A stretch of DNA of 64,000 nucleotides from Mycocentrospora acerina (Eukaryota; Ascomycota; Dothideomycetes; Pleosporales), in contig JAKUHH010000395.1 in the NCBI GenBank assembly GCA_022701365.1, positions 186,001-250,000 on the forward strand, given 5' to 3'. This document shows positions 11,334 to 24,074 of the stretch, in pieces; positions within the stretch are counted from its first letter, which is position 1; each line of letters begins with the position of its first letter. The notes below the pieces were generated by a model. The model was not told where the DNA came from and searched no databases. It saw nothing but the letters and a program-made list of their open reading frames with translations. Position numbers and translations under genes: made by a program.

Positions 11334-12448
11334 GTTCTCTTTCTAGAACTGGTCAGACCCAACTACATCAGAGTATCCAGTATTTTCGTAGGCCCCGAAC
11401 TTTCCCGCGATAAGAATTATTTAGATGCCGCTGTGAACTACACATCCGAGCTGATCGACGCGCTCTACGCCATCAAGAAGATGCGACCCTGGCTCCGTCC
11501 CTTTCTCGTTCCGAGACTTGCCGAAATTAAATTACTGCGAAAGAGGGAGAAAGAGGTAGCTGAATTCTTTCAACCTATCGTACAGGCTCGTTTTGAAGCT
11601 CAAAAGGAGTCTGGGTACGAAAAGCCTAGCGATGTGCTACAGTGGCTCATGGATCGAAGTGGAGACTACAATATTGATTCCGCTGCCCATATTGCAAGAT
11701 TGCAGCTTGGTATCACGTTCGCCGCCATGGATACGACTTCGTTGACAGTGACTAACATGTAACTATCTCCCTCCTGATTTACCGATCAACCAGTTGACGT
11801 CATTTCAGCCTATACACTCTCGCTGGCTATCCAGAATACATTCAGCCACTACGCGAGGAAATTCGAGCAAGCATGGTAGAAAACAACGGGCTTACGTCTC
11901 GCGCTGTCACATCTTTGGTTAAGCTCGATAGTTTTATGAAAGAGACTGTCCGATTTAACGGGCAGCGCTTCAGTGAGTTACTTTTCGGATCTCTGAAAAC
12001 AAAAGTTTGACTAACGAAAGTAGCATCCTTCACACGCAAAACTTTGAAGGGTATCACCCTCTCCAATGGCCAATATCTTCCCCCTGGTGTCTTTATTGAG
12101 GCCCCTTCACACGCTATCTATCAAGATTCTATCTATTACCCAGAAAGCGAAAAATTTGACGGCTTCCGCTTCGCTGAATTACGCAAATATGGAAATACAA
12201 CAGATAACGCTAGAAATCAGTTCATGACCTCAAACGAGCAGAATCTGTTCTTTGGGTATGGAAAGCATGCTTGCCCTGGACGATTTTTTGCTGCTAACGA
12301 GATCAAACTTATTCTCGCCCACATTATACTGGGGTATGACATCAAGAACGTAGACGGTACGAAAGAGAGGATTCCCAACCTTGAGATTGGTAGGGACTCC
12401 GTACCAGACGCTACAAAGCAGTTGATGTTCAAGAAAGTACATCTTTGA
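11334..12448 (+). pseudogene. Cytochrome P450, C-terminal part only
   Basis: Three exons (11334-11758, 11809-11972, 12024-12448) encode the second half of a fungal P450, from VRPNYIRVSSIFVGPELSRD onwards. Seen in order: an I-helix region (LGITFAAMDTTS), the K-helix ExxR (KLDSFMKETVR), LPPGVFIEAPSHAIYQD, and the heme motif FGYGKHACPGRFFA. Splice sites are intact (GTAACT..TTTCAG and GTGAGT..GTAG). The N-terminal membrane anchor and roughly the first 190 residues are absent. Upstream the frame meets TAA at 11331-11333, exactly where the decayed mobile-element ORF begins on the other strand. This looks like a truncation by insertion or recombination. It could be transcribed but cannot be a complete enzyme. 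Confidence 0.85.
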
Positions 12449-15400
12449 GTGGATGGTTAGTGATGAGATTAGGAAAGGAGAGTGGAGAACTGATTAATGT
12501 ATTGCTACGTGCATACTACCTACAATATGGAGGAGGAAAGTGCATGCTGAGTCATCGGCTAATACCGCAACCAAGCAGCGTTTGGCGCCTTCATGGCGAC
12601 CACCGCGGACAGTTAGTGATATTGTTTAATCATCATATAGGTAGACATCAAGATTCTTTGGTATTACAGAAAAATTCAAAATGCTTCGTTTCATTCTAAG
12701 CTGACTACCATGAGTGACATTTGTGTGATTTCAGCCCTTGCCGCATCCGAAGTCGCCGTAACGCAACCAAGTACGAGGTGTTGCGCAAAAATACTGTCAA
12801 GTGGAGTGTGTCTTCTATTCCAACCTGCCTCCTCCAAGGTGGATGGACAAATTTTGTGATGTGCGCTGTGCAAAGCTCGGTGCAGGTCATCCAGACTTGA
12901 AATAATAGAAATGATCATCGCTCGCAGTAAAAGGCATACATTATCGACTTTTCGATTACTTGTATATGTGATTTCGGTTCATTCCTCCTTCACATCTGCA
13001 TACTGTATGCTTCAAGGTAGCCCACTTGGCCCTGTTCAACAAAACCTTGAACCTCCTTACCAACCCCATGGCGTTTTCGCCTTCTTATTGTGACTCTCAC
13101 ACTCTCAGTTTGACTCAGCATATGTTGTAATTCTAGCTTTCATTCGCCCATTCTCGCATAGGTAAATTTCAAAACCTTGTTTTAATCCCTGTGCGTTCTG
13201 AATAGCCATGCGGAAAGCCGGGATCATCTTTTCAGCGATCTCTACCTTTTTGGTATTTCGGAAATGCTGGAAGATGCCCGGGATTCAAACAGAATTGCCA
13301 CGAATCTCGTCTCCGGGTCCTCTGCAACGGTCTTGCCTGTTGAACGCAACCGTAAGGGAACCAGTGAATAGTGAGGTAAGGACCCATCGAAGGTTTCTAG
13401 TCTAAAGATCGAGGATATGTATATGTATGTATGCATGTTTCACATGATCAAAAATCTATATTTTGCACTGTCGTGCGCTAAGGATATGTCATTTATGTAC
13501 GTGGAAGCTAGTTTCACCTTTGCAAATAACGCGCGGAAAGCCGGAATCCACTGGGTAATGGCGCTAGAACGGTCTATTCACTACTCTTCATGGGTTGTGC
13601 AACCCAAAATTATTTCCCCACACCCTGGAAGTACAGGTTCACTCGTTCTTGGACTTAGAGATGTCTTTCGATTTTCCCCAAATTGGTTGATGTGTTTGAT
13701 ATGAGATCGAGGTTTCTCTTGCGTTCAGGGCTGATGAACATATCACAAACTGGTTGCCATTTCCATTTTTGCCTTCGCAGGGGATTACTGTGTCTGCGCA
13801 ATCAACGCTTAGATTTACTAGTTAAGGTAGACTCTTGTAACCATGGATGGGGCGAATTTATCAATTACTTAATTTCCTCCATCCCTCCTTATAACTAAAC
13901 TAGCTCTTGTTTTGCTGTTACATTTCTGTACATCAAGTAGGTCTTGGCGTTATACACATAGAAACAGTGCAGCATAGCCTGTGCACGAGCGCAACCTCTT
14001 CGGAGACTCATAAATATCGTCATAATAAGATACCTAGTCGACCAAGGCAAGTCAGTCCAGGGTCACGGAAACAAGATTCATGGCGTCAATCTTCGTTCAC
14101 AATTTGCTATCGAACCATTGATAGCTAGAAACGGTTGGGCTGAAATGTTCTCAGGCAACGCCTCCGCCAAGTAGGAATGTGATGTAAAGCTTGGTCCAGA
14201 GGAAGTAAAGAAGAATTTCCGAAAGCACTAGAAGTTTCGGATCACGGATATGCTAACTTGAATGTTCGAACAAGGGCGAATGAAATTCAAATTAAACTTC
14301 ACGCTAGGTTTCTCTGCAGCGGAAGGCATCCTATATTCTACAGTCTTTATTTCGAGCTATCATTTGCTAAGATCTTGGCAGGCTCAGTAGGTATGCCATT
14401 GATGGGGAAATCAATTGCGCCACCAGTCGTTACACATAGAGAGCTCCTATCACTGTAAGTCTCCCTGAATAGATTGAGTGCTTAGCGAGACATCTACTTG
14501 TAGATCAGGATTTACAATTGTTAGAGACAGAAAGATCTTGGCTGAGGGTTTTCGGATTAGCATGAGGTGCTGCGAAAACTGACCAGGGCCGTTTTCTCTT
14601 AGTCCATTTTTGCTAATCTGTGACCCAGAATTCTGTATCGCAGCCCCCCGAGGGTGATGTGCCTTACCTGTAGAGCCGTTCAATGTTTCGTAGGAGCCTC
14701 TATTCTGATGTGGATTCAGGGCCTGCTTATTTGCAACCTTTTGGAGGACATGGTTGAAATGGAGTAGAGTCTTTGCGTGAACGATGTTCATTCAACATAT
14801 GTTTTATACCAAATACTTTTGCGTAGGAGTACATCAGTCTACTAGCATCACAGCTAGAAATCAATTGGTTTTTGGTTGTGACGAATACGATATGTGTAAA
14901 GTCAATTGGCAATTTCAGATTTCACTAATGCTGTAGTTGCAGGCGCTTTCTCTATTGAACTCATGTTGTCGAGGTTTCAGTATTGTTAGCAGAGTGTAGG
15001 CGTCATATCGAGATTTTTGTGAACCTGGCCAATATTTGTATCCAAAAAACAGCGGTATTACCCCGATTATTCTAATGGAAAGTGATCCCAGCTAGCTTCA
15101 GTGCACCTTTTCATGCTATTTCAATAAGGTCCTGCCGAAGACAGTATGTGACCTGCTCGTCATACTCCTTGTTTCTCATACAGTATCTCTGAAAGCCACA
15201 CCTTCGCGTCCAGACACCACGGACATGTACTTTAATGCTTTTGATTTATGAAGTCGATTTAATGATCGTGGTGGCTTGCGCTTTTTTTTAATAGAAATGT
15301 GCGACGCCTTGTTGTCTCTTGGTTGCGTCGAATTGTATCTACATCATAATGAAAAGCCGGTATGGGCCTCGTCAGCCAGCTTCAGCCGACCAAAATCAGT

Positions 15401-15997
15401 TGAAGTTGAAGTTTATTGTTGATTTACAAAGTCATAAGTATGTAATTCGGCATTTGGCACGTTTTATATGTAGAAGTAAATGTTCAATTTTTTATTGGTT
15501 TCTTATTTTTCATACCATAGGATAACTTCTTATAATTTATCAAAAATATCCACCTTTCTGAAATAGCAAAACGAATGGTTTTGCTCTTGGAATTCAGAGT
15601 CTTCTTAATATTTTAGGATTTTAGTAATTTATGGTTACCACTTTTAGCCACCTTGAGGAATACATCACGTGTATTAGCTCGTGAGAACACAATGTCTACG
15701 TAGACTTCATTCCCCTCTTATCCAATGATACAACAAGTTTCTTCTCTAATCTTTCACTTGAGTTTTCGCTTTATATCATATCAAAGTGATTCAATATGAT
15801 CCGGGAAGTGTGTTTGACGGAAAAGAACATCCCACGCGCATTCTGATTGGCTGACCACATCAAACGCGATCAAACAGCAAGGATCTAAGTGGGTCTCCTG
15901 AATTATAGATTAGATAAAAAAACTTGACTTAACCACCATTACGCATCACAATATTTCTCTTCCATTAGGTTTGGTCACTGCGTTCATAGAATGAGTC
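12449..15997. other. Long gene-poor stretch
   Basis: About 3.5 kb with only short unconvincing ORFs. A short similar segment occurs twice (GCGGAAAGCCGG near 13210 and 13534). No tRNA, conserved domain or tandem array was recognised. It may be remnant repeat DNA beside the truncated P450. Confidence 0.4.
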
Positions 15998-17185
15998 ATG
16001 ATTAATGTCTTTATGTTTACAGTTGCTGGCGTCATAGGAATCTACGCTATCTTCGTATCGCTCCTGACCATTCCAACGCTTCAGGATCATGTTATTTATC
16101 TCCACAGAGTCACACTTACCTGGTTCCAAGATATCAACATCCCAGAGCAGTGGGGCTTTTTGCCTAATCAAGTAACGCCATTCTACCTAAAAACTCCAGA
16201 CGGAGAGTTTTTGCATGCGTGGCATGTATTACCTCTCGAAACCTATCGTCGACATCAAATCGAACTTCAAGACGAGCCTACTGGCCTTTGCCAAGACATA
16301 CAAGAACGATTGTCTTTCATGTTACTCAGAAATGATCCCGCCGCTCAAGTGGTCATCTATCTGCATGGAGCAGGGGGAACTTTGGGCTCGGGTTGGAGAC
16401 CCCAAAGCTACCGGGCTTTATCAGCAGCTTCAACCAACGTTCACATCCTTGCCATTGACTATCGCGGATTTGGCTCCAGTACAGGGTGGCCTTCAGAAGC
16501 TGGGTTGCTCACAGATGCACTCACATTGGCGAACTTCACTATGAAAACTGCCGGTGTACCTCCGGAGAGAATTGTCGTGTTCTCGCAGTCTATGGGTACA
16601 GCTGTGGCATTATCTCTTACCCATCACCTTGCATTCCAGTCAACCCCTGTCTTATTCGCAGGTATCGTACTGGTAGCACCTTTCACCGATGTAGCGTCTT
16701 TGACAGAAACCTACAAGGTTGCTGGCACCATTCCCCTGCTCTCTCCAATTGCGTTTTCTCCCAAACTTTTGGCACTCCTTCATCAGTTTATCATTAGTGA
16801 ATGGCCATCAAAAAATAAGCTTTTCAATCTGATTCAACATCTGGACACTCTCAATCTTAAAGATCGACAACAAAAATATGATATTACTCTCATCCATGCT
16901 GAAGACGACTATACCATTCCATGGGTACACTCGGACGTCTTGTTTTGGCATGCGGTCAACGCTACTCTAGAGCCTAAGTCTATGATATCCTTCGATGAAT
17001 TAGAAAGAGTTAAAGAGAGAGAAAAGGTGCTACTTGGTGCTGGTGGATGGGAAATGGAATGGCGAGGAAAAGGTGGTGTGATACGAGAACAGATTGTTAA
17101 ACATGGACTTCACGATCGCATAATGAGCTATCCAATTGTGAGCCTTGCAATTTCAAGAGCGCTTCATAGTCAGGACTTGCTATGA
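15998..17185 (+). CDS. Alpha/beta hydrolase, ABHD12-like, membrane anchored
   Basis: Intronless 395-aa serine hydrolase. Residues about 5-27 form a hydrophobic N-terminal anchor (MFTVAGVIGIYAIFVSLLTI). The fold's marks are visible: the oxyanion-loop HGAGG at 123-127, DYRGFGSSTG at 154-163, and a nucleophile elbow FSQSMG with Ser198. The acid is probably Asp303 or Asp304 (HAEDDYTIPW) and the base His372 (KHGLHDRI). The layout resembles ABHD12/Bem46-type lysophospholipid or acylglycerol hydrolases, whose natural substrates in fungi are mostly unknown. The long insertion between PDGE and the oxyanion loop (LQDEPTGLCQDIQERLSF) is typical of this group. It stands alone, over 1 kb from either neighbour. 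Confidence 0.9.
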   Translation: MINVFMFTVAGVIGIYAIFVSLLTIPTLQDHVIYLHRVTLTWFQDINIPEQWGFLPNQVTPFYLKTPDGEFLHAWHVLPLETYRRHQIELQDEPTGLCQDIQERLSFMLLRNDPAAQVVIYLHGAGGTLGSGWRPQSYRALSAASTNVHILAIDYRGFGSSTGWPSEAGLLTDALTLANFTMKTAGVPPERIVVFSQSMGTAVALSLTHHLAFQSTPVLFAGIVLVAPFTDVASLTETYKVAGTIPLLSPIAFSPKLLALLHQFIISEWPSKNKLFNLIQHLDTLNLKDRQQKYDITLIHAEDDYTIPWVHSDVLFWHAVNATLEPKSMISFDELERVKEREKVLLGAGGWEMEWRGKGGVIREQIVKHGLHDRIMSYPIVSLAISRALHSQDLL

Positions 17186-18240
17186 GCATTTTTCGTTAGG
17201 ACCTGCGTTCGAGGATACCTTGTGAAGGATTAGCATATATAATGCTATTAGCTAGGCTAATGACAAAGTAATAATAATTGCCTTTTTTTTTTAGAACTCT
17301 TTTCTTCAAGTGAACCAAGCCTTAAAAATACCACATGCCCGACGTAACTACTGCGAGTTGAAGAGCTGCGGGTTGCATTTACGCGACGACAGTGTATGTC
17401 GCTAATAAGTTCTGACTAGGCTAGTGAATATTCGCTGGACAAATACTACGATAAAATTTACTAGCCTTATCGAGACCGGTCATGGTTTTGCTATGATATC
17501 ATGTTTATAACTAGCTAATATAAGATTGAGGATAGGCATCAGTAGATAATAAAGCGGCAGAATAAGGTAAAAGTTGAATTAGCCAATCTGATGTTAGTCA
17601 CTTTCTTCTTTCGAAAGGAATATTTTACGATGATTAATATATATGGTGATTATGATATTGATCAATACCGACAAACTCGGTGATGGTGCTGTACTAAATT
17701 GGAGTGAATAGAATTAATGCATAAGAAAATCTAGGTAACTTCGAATGTTAGTAACTGTCCTTACTAAATGTTATGGTTAGAACCTCATTTATTTTTTTCT
17801 AGAGATGTTTTCAATGAAAGTAACGGTCTATATTGTTGAAATATGAACGCTCCACCATGCTACCCAACAAGTCACAGGACCACTTATATATCTACTTCCC
17901 TCTCTGTTAGACTAGTCAATCTTTAATCAAATCATCTCTCATGAATCTCACTGCAACATTCACTTCAACATATATGTCCTTAGTGGTGGCTATTTTAAAC
18001 TGTTGAACTACAAGTCTGCTTGTTACAATACTGAAGTCTTCTTCCTGGTAGATAAAATTACAAGTAAAGTAGTTCTCTTCACAATGTTTTTGAGACAGGT
18101 TCATGAGAATCATGAATATCACCTTGAATGTAAATTGTATATTATTCATTACAGTCTGTATAGCCATGATTCATCTCAGGATATCATGGGGCAAATTGAC
18201 CAAGGTTCGATCAATTTCAAGAACCTTATTGCGTATCAAA
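17186..18240. other. AT-rich intergenic region
   Basis: Between the hydrolase and the 3' end of the alcohol oxidase gene. AT-rich; short ORFs near 17.9-18.3 kb show no family features. Nothing else seen. Confidence 0.45.
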
Positions 18241-20369
18241 TTAGTTCAACTGCCCATTGGGATATGGACTCTTCCCCTTGTTGAGCCCCAGTTCGCTCAA
18301 AATGATGTCTGCTGCCTTCTCGCCAATAACTAATGCGGTGTTGTTCGTGTTAGCTCCCACATTCTCTGGTGGGATACTGAGATCGGCAATTTTCTGCGTT
18401 CGGAATTAGCACAAATCTTGATGATCGTGGTGTAGATGATCTTACCAAGCCCTTCACACCATACACGTTCAGCTCTGCATCTACTACGCCGTCCTCTTCT
18501 CTTGGAGCCATCTTACAAGTACCCAAAGAATGCCATGTGGTGTTTACGTTCTCGCGCAGGAATTGCTCAATCACCTCGTCATCTTCCTTGCTGTACTCCA
18601 AGTCCTTGACATCTGACAACTCAGATTCCGTCTCCACAAGCGCGGCTTTCGAATTAGCGGCAAACTTGGGGTGACCAATGGCCAGTTCGCCACGGTAGTA
18701 CTTAGCACGACGAAGGATCTCGCGATGCTTCTTGTACGCCCAAATTTGCTTTTTCAAATCAATATCGTCGGAATCGGTGAAGAAGCCAACATCAAAGTCA
18801 AGAGGATCGTTTATGGAGGAACCTGTGATATGCATATGACCTCGAGAGTATGGATAAGCGGTGTAAGTTCCTGCGGTGACGTACTGTCCGACTGGAACAG
18901 AAGCAGGGTCACCCAAGAAACTAGAAAAGCGTCAGCTCGTGTACCTCAAGACAAAAGAATACAAAAATTTCAAAAGTCAGAATGAGCCTACCATTGGATC
19001 ACACCACAGAGCATGAGTGGTCGATTGGGTGCGTTTTTGAAGTCGCGATCCCAAGCCTGCCTGAACTCAGGTCCTAGTGCGGTCACCTCATCTTCACTAG
19101 GCCGAATCTTTGAGGAAATATCAATCGAATTCCAACCCAGCATCTTATCATTGTTCTTGATCATCTCAGCAGCATCCTTTCGGCCGCCAATGATGGCATC
19201 AATGGTTTGATCGGGTTCAAGGTTGGTCCTGTAGGGATAGAGAAGTAGGTGGTGGTCTTGGTAGTCCTTGCCAACGCCAGGAAGTTCTTCAACAATGGGA
19301 ACACCTGCGCGCTCGAGAATCTTCTTGTCGCCAACACCAGAGCGTTCGAGCACAGGGGGTGTACCGCAAGCCCCACATGTAACAACGACGAGCTTTCGGG
19401 CTTTTACACTTCGTACAGGGTGCTGAGTAAGGCCAATCACAGCCTGAAACTGCGGGTTTGGTGTATATTCTACACCCACCGCTCGCTTGTTGTCGTCGAA
19501 CAAGACTCGGACGACTTTTGACTCAACTAAAACATTGAGATTGGGGTATTTTTCGCTTTCAAGTTTCGGATGAACGTATGTGTGTGCTGTGTCCTGCCGT
19601 TTGCCTTCAGGTGAGACATAGCGTTGCCACCGCTGGACCCCGTTGTTTTCGTCTAGATTTTGGAGGTCCTCGATCTCTTGGATACCAACTTTTTCAGATG
19701 CGCGTATAAAATCGTCCTGTGCATCTTTTGCGCAGTAACCACCATCCGAAATGTGGATTGGTCCGTCGTGACCATGATGCTCCTTTTTACCGGGACCATG
19801 ATACGTTTCCAGCTATAGCTCCAGGTCAGAAATGTTCACCTTGAGAGCCCGTTCTTAACTTGCCTTCTTCAAATGAGGCCACATCTCATCAGCTGACCAT
19901 CCTGGTGTTTTCCATGAATCAAAGTCTGATCGCTGCGCTCTGGTATACATCATGAAGTTAATTGAACTACCGCCACCCAAAGTACCACCACATGGCACGA
20001 TAACTTCGCGGTCTGCTAGCTGCTTCGCTTTGTTTCCTTTATAGAAAATGGCAGTTGTGCTAGTGGGAACGATATTCTGCAGGTAGAACACAGGATGTAC
20101 GACGCTGGCGACATCTTTGTTGTTTGCACCGCCTTCGATTACTAGAATGGAGAGGTCGGGATCTGCTTCCGCAAGGCGTCCAGCGATGATACAGCCTGCT
20201 GTGCCACCTATTTCGATGAAGTCAGTATTCGAACACCGCATACCATAGTTCAGTAATGATTCTTAGTCGTGGAACAAAACTTTGTCAGCGAGGAAAGGGA
20301 ACATGTACCTCCGGCAATAATAACGTCCACCTCGGTAATATCTTCAGCGAGCTTATTGTAAAGACCCAT
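18241..20369 (-). CDS. Alcohol (methanol) oxidase-like GMC flavoenzyme
   Basis: FAD-dependent GMC oxidoreductase closest to peroxisomal alcohol oxidases, which oxidise short alcohols to aldehydes and H2O2. Five exons (20369-20309, 20207-19864, 19812-18992, 18920-18446, 18393-18241) give 617 aa. The start MGLYNKLAEDITEVDVIIAGGGTAG carries the FAD-binding GGGTAG. Further marks are GGTLGGGSSINFMMYTRAQRSDFDSW, KLETYHGPGKKEHHGHDGPI, VVRVLFDDNKRAVGVEYTPN, the active-site region NTTWHSLGTCKMAPRE, and LSIPPENVGANTNNTAL. Intron 2 is GC-AG (GCAAGT..CTATAG); the alternative reading breaks a well-conserved stretch. The C-terminus is GQLN, not the ARF-like peroxisomal signal usual for this family. Its divergent neighbour is a Zn2Cys6 regulator 1.5 kb away. 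Confidence 0.92.
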
Positions 20370-21885
20370 CGCGTGAACAAATGAAGATTAGACCGACTTA
20401 ATTCACAAAGCAATGCAACTCAATGAGTTCAGGAGTAAACGTTTCCAAAGTAATGAATGCGATTTTTGTGGCTGACCGGCAGGTTAAGTAACTATCTTCG
20501 CCCCCTAGTTCTTATCATGCTTCGTCACGCTTTGTCGCAAGAGATGTACTGCCCCGCATTGTAGCATTCGGCCTGTATCGTCTATGGCATAGCTTGTATT
20601 TCTTGCTGCAATGAGATTTTTATGCTAGCACTAGCGTTGCTTCTGGTAGGCTGCAGACATCTGCTGGATGTTGATTAAACCTTTGCCGAGACGCGGCGCC
20701 TCGGTGTAGCGTAAGGGTACGATCACGAGTCTGTCTTCCCCTCATTTCACCCCACATCCGAATTCTAGATGTCTGCAATTGACCTATCCGACATCTAGGA
20801 GTTGGTGGATCCGGTAACCCGATGTGTAGTACCGTGATGGCTATTCCCGGGTTACTCCCTAGCCTATAATGTCGAAGCCTTGTCAGACTGAACGACTCGC
20901 TCTTTCAATATCACGGAAGAAGGAGGTTGAATGCGTGGACCTCGCCGAGTGATCAGCTTGGAATTCTCTCGCGGTCACTCGGACGAAAACTTTACTAGTT
21001 GGAAAGAATTGGAAGGGAAAGGTTAATTCATAAACATCCCAGGACCCTTGAAGATCAGGCAGCCGCGCCTCGCTTGTGTGGCGTCTTGGCAGGGACGATT
21101 AAGGTACTGTGTCAGCATCACAATCCTGAATGTGCGTCTTAAATGCGTACAAGTTTGCACTAAATGCGGTGCAACGTATGCTAGTTCACTGATAATGGCA
21201 TAAGATAATTTTTTACTTTCCTAACGCAGACTAATGGCGGATTGCTCGTTGAAAAGTTGGGGTCCAAGGCTGTCATACATTGCATTGATGTCGTACTTTG
21301 CCACACTCTTCGTCACAGAGTGGCCTTTGATCTAGTGCTGCTAGAATTATGATCAAAAGCGGAGAGGGTGACCTGATTTTTTCTGTTCTCACTTGACATT
21401 GACTTAATCGAGACGCGGCAACACCCGGGGCTATCCTCATCCTTTAGTCAAATGCCTTACAAGGGTTGTCAAGAGCAACGTACTATTTCTGTTCTCGATA
21501 CACGGGCGTCTTTGAATAAAATCTCAATGCCCAGATGGCTGGCAACACCTCAAGCTACTTGCGTGATAGTGTTATATATCCGCCCTCTGCGATAACACAA
21601 GGAACTACTGACGGATTCTGGGATGAACTAAGCACTCAACAAACGCAAACTTGCAGAGTGCGACCCGTAGCCGAATAAAAAAGCAATTCGAGAATGTATC
21701 TTTGCGATAGCTCAATGTAGTAATCTTATCTAATCTGAGCCACCGTAGTAGTCCGTGCCTGAAAGTCGCGTAAACGAACCCCAAGAACGCCGAAACCCGA
21801 GAGCCAAAAGTGTGGCAACGTTGCTGCTTCAATACAGCCGAAACGGGACTTTTTCCCTCGCTCTAGAACCACGATCCACTATAGT
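20370..21885. other. Divergent intergenic region between oxidase and regulator
   Basis: About 1.5 kb between two divergent genes, and so holding both promoters. No ORF or RNA is convincing, and I could not assign operators. Confidence 0.4.
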
Positions 21886-23980
21886 ATGGCTCGAACTACA
21901 ATTGCGTGTGCTCCTTGCCGGTAGGTAGGCTGGAACGTTTTCTGGGTTACTTACCAAGTGCTGCAGCAAGCTGAAGATTAAGTGCGTACATGAAGGGTCT
22001 TCTCCGTGTCAGTATTGTATACGTAAGGGTCGACTACAGCAGGGACAATGCATACTTTCTGGCCCGACGCTATCAGCGAGTCGCCACAAGGCGTACGCAT
22101 TTCCCCATGATTTTTCGAATCTGTACGTCTTGAGACTGATATCTGTAGGAGCTCTAGTCGTGGCAGACGGAAGAATGTTCCCCTTCACGAAGCAAGCGGA
22201 GTCGATGCGACCCTGGAACCTACACATAGTCCAAGATTACAGAATCTTCCTATCCTACAGGATTCAACACTACAAATTGACTTCGCATTTGAAATGAACT
22301 TTGTGGAGGTTTACCAAGCGTGCATAGCATTCACCAAAAGATTTCCTGAGCTTCGCTTCTTACATCTCCCGACCATGTCAAGATCAATCCGTAGCCTCCA
22401 AGGCACAGACTTGGAAAACAGGGAGAATGCTTCGAGGTTCAAACCACTCATGAGTTCCCTGACTGCAGTACATATGTTAATGACAAGGGCCAACCCTGGT
22501 GTGCTGCGGGCGCAGCAATTGATAGACAACGTGCAGCATCAAGTGGCAATGCAAGACTCGCCTGACCTAATAGCTGTTCAAACCTTGTTGGTTCTTTCCA
22601 TGTATGAGTGGGGTATGGGTCATGGATACAAGGCTTGGATGACCTGTGGATCGGCAATAAGGATGATGCAGTCTTTACTTATTGCAGACTTTTCTGTATC
22701 CAAAACCCCGGTAGAGTTGCAAATTTTCAATCGCACGGTTTGGAGCTGCTTCATCATGGACCGATTAGTCATTTATGGATTACCACAACCAGCCGTTCTT
22801 TCATGCAGCTCGTTACGTACTTTCTGGCCTTCATCAGAGGAAGACTTTGTTTTTGGCCATACCTCCGACGAAATGATTGTGGCAGAGTCAGGGCAAGGCA
22901 TTCTCACCAATATGCGTGGAAACATGTCAAATTACTATAGTACGCTTGTGAGGGGGTTTGATATTTGGTCACGTATTTTGAAATGGGTTGTTAGTGGCGG
23001 CAGGCGTTTGCCAGGAACGAATCTTATAGACAAACACCCATGGACTCCAAAATCGCCTTGGAAGTTGCTCTATGATGAATTAAATACCTGGAGGGAGTGT
23101 CAAGAGAAGCGAGCAATGTTCCCTGAAAGTTCAGTCGAGAGTCATGCAGCTCTTGGTCAGGCTGAGCCGTTTGCATATCTCAACTTGGTTTACTATATTA
23201 GGTGAGTAAAGCTTCTACCGGAAGCGAATAATGTTTTTACATTGTCTGACGTAGCTTCAATACAGCCTTCTTTTCCTCGGCCGGGAGTACCTACCGTTTT
23301 TGCCTAGAACTCGTTGCGAACCTTCCGGGCCGATCGACCCTCCACTACTATCGCTCGACCCACCAGTAGGGTGGTGGCATGATAAGGCAGAGGAGCTTTT
23401 TACATCAGCTTCTAGAATATCTGCTATCATGCGAGATACTGGTGATGTAGATGCGTCACTGTGTACTCCTTTCCCAGGCTTTTGTTTATTCTCAGCTGTA
23501 ACCACGAACCTATATGCGGTAGCATTCCCCTGGATGAATCCAAGCAAAAATTCGTGCATTTCGAGCATCATAGACAGAGATATTAGTTCTCTTGATAAAT
23601 TTAGGGCGACATGGCAATTAGGAGAAGGTTGGTGGCAAACGACTCAGCGTTGCAGACTGTTGTACGATCGTGCCAGTATGGACCTCAGTACTTTCAGGGG
23701 ACAAACAAGGGCGAATTTTACGGCACTTGAATCCTCAATACATGATGTTCAAGGTCAGCCTCCAAGTATTGAGGAGAATCAGTCATATGACGAAGGAGCG
23801 ACGCCTCCCCATCTCGATTCGCTGATGCCTACAGGCGAAAATTATAATTGGGAGAAGCAAAATGCCTCGAATGATGTAGTGTCACCGATGGACTTTGACT
23901 GGAACAATATGTGGCCACTCTGGGGTCAGCAGAATGACACCTCACTCTCGGCTGCAGAATTCGTGGCAAATATTGAGTGA
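21886..23980 (+). CDS. Zn2Cys6 transcription factor
   Basis: Fungal binuclear-zinc regulator of 642 aa from four exons (21886-21920, 21967-22092, 22149-23201, 23266-23980). The short first exon encodes the first two zinc cysteines. The cluster reads C8-x2-C11-x6-C18-x7-C26-x2-C29-x10-C40, with basic residues between. The last spacing is longer than usual. The middle region has features of the fungal-specific transcription factor domain: LLVLSMYEWGMGHGYKAWMTCGSAIRMMQSL, then RTVWSCFIMDRLVIYG, and FLGREYLPFLP across intron 3. The C-terminus is acidic and Trp/Asn-rich (MDFDWNNMWPLWGQQND), suggesting an activation region. It converges on the aminotransferase with only 94 bp between stop codons. 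A role in controlling its neighbours is inferred from position only. Confidence 0.88.
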
Positions 23981-24074
23981 ACTTGTACTGAATTACAATC
24001 GAACCTCTGTATAGATCTAAGAATACTCGCATAATCCTAGATACAGTTTTTATATCTGAGACAGTCCCCGACAA

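Noticed and set aside
13200..13720. Possible decayed gene around two GCGGAAAGCCGG copies
   Set aside because: No continuous frame or recognisable domain on either strand.
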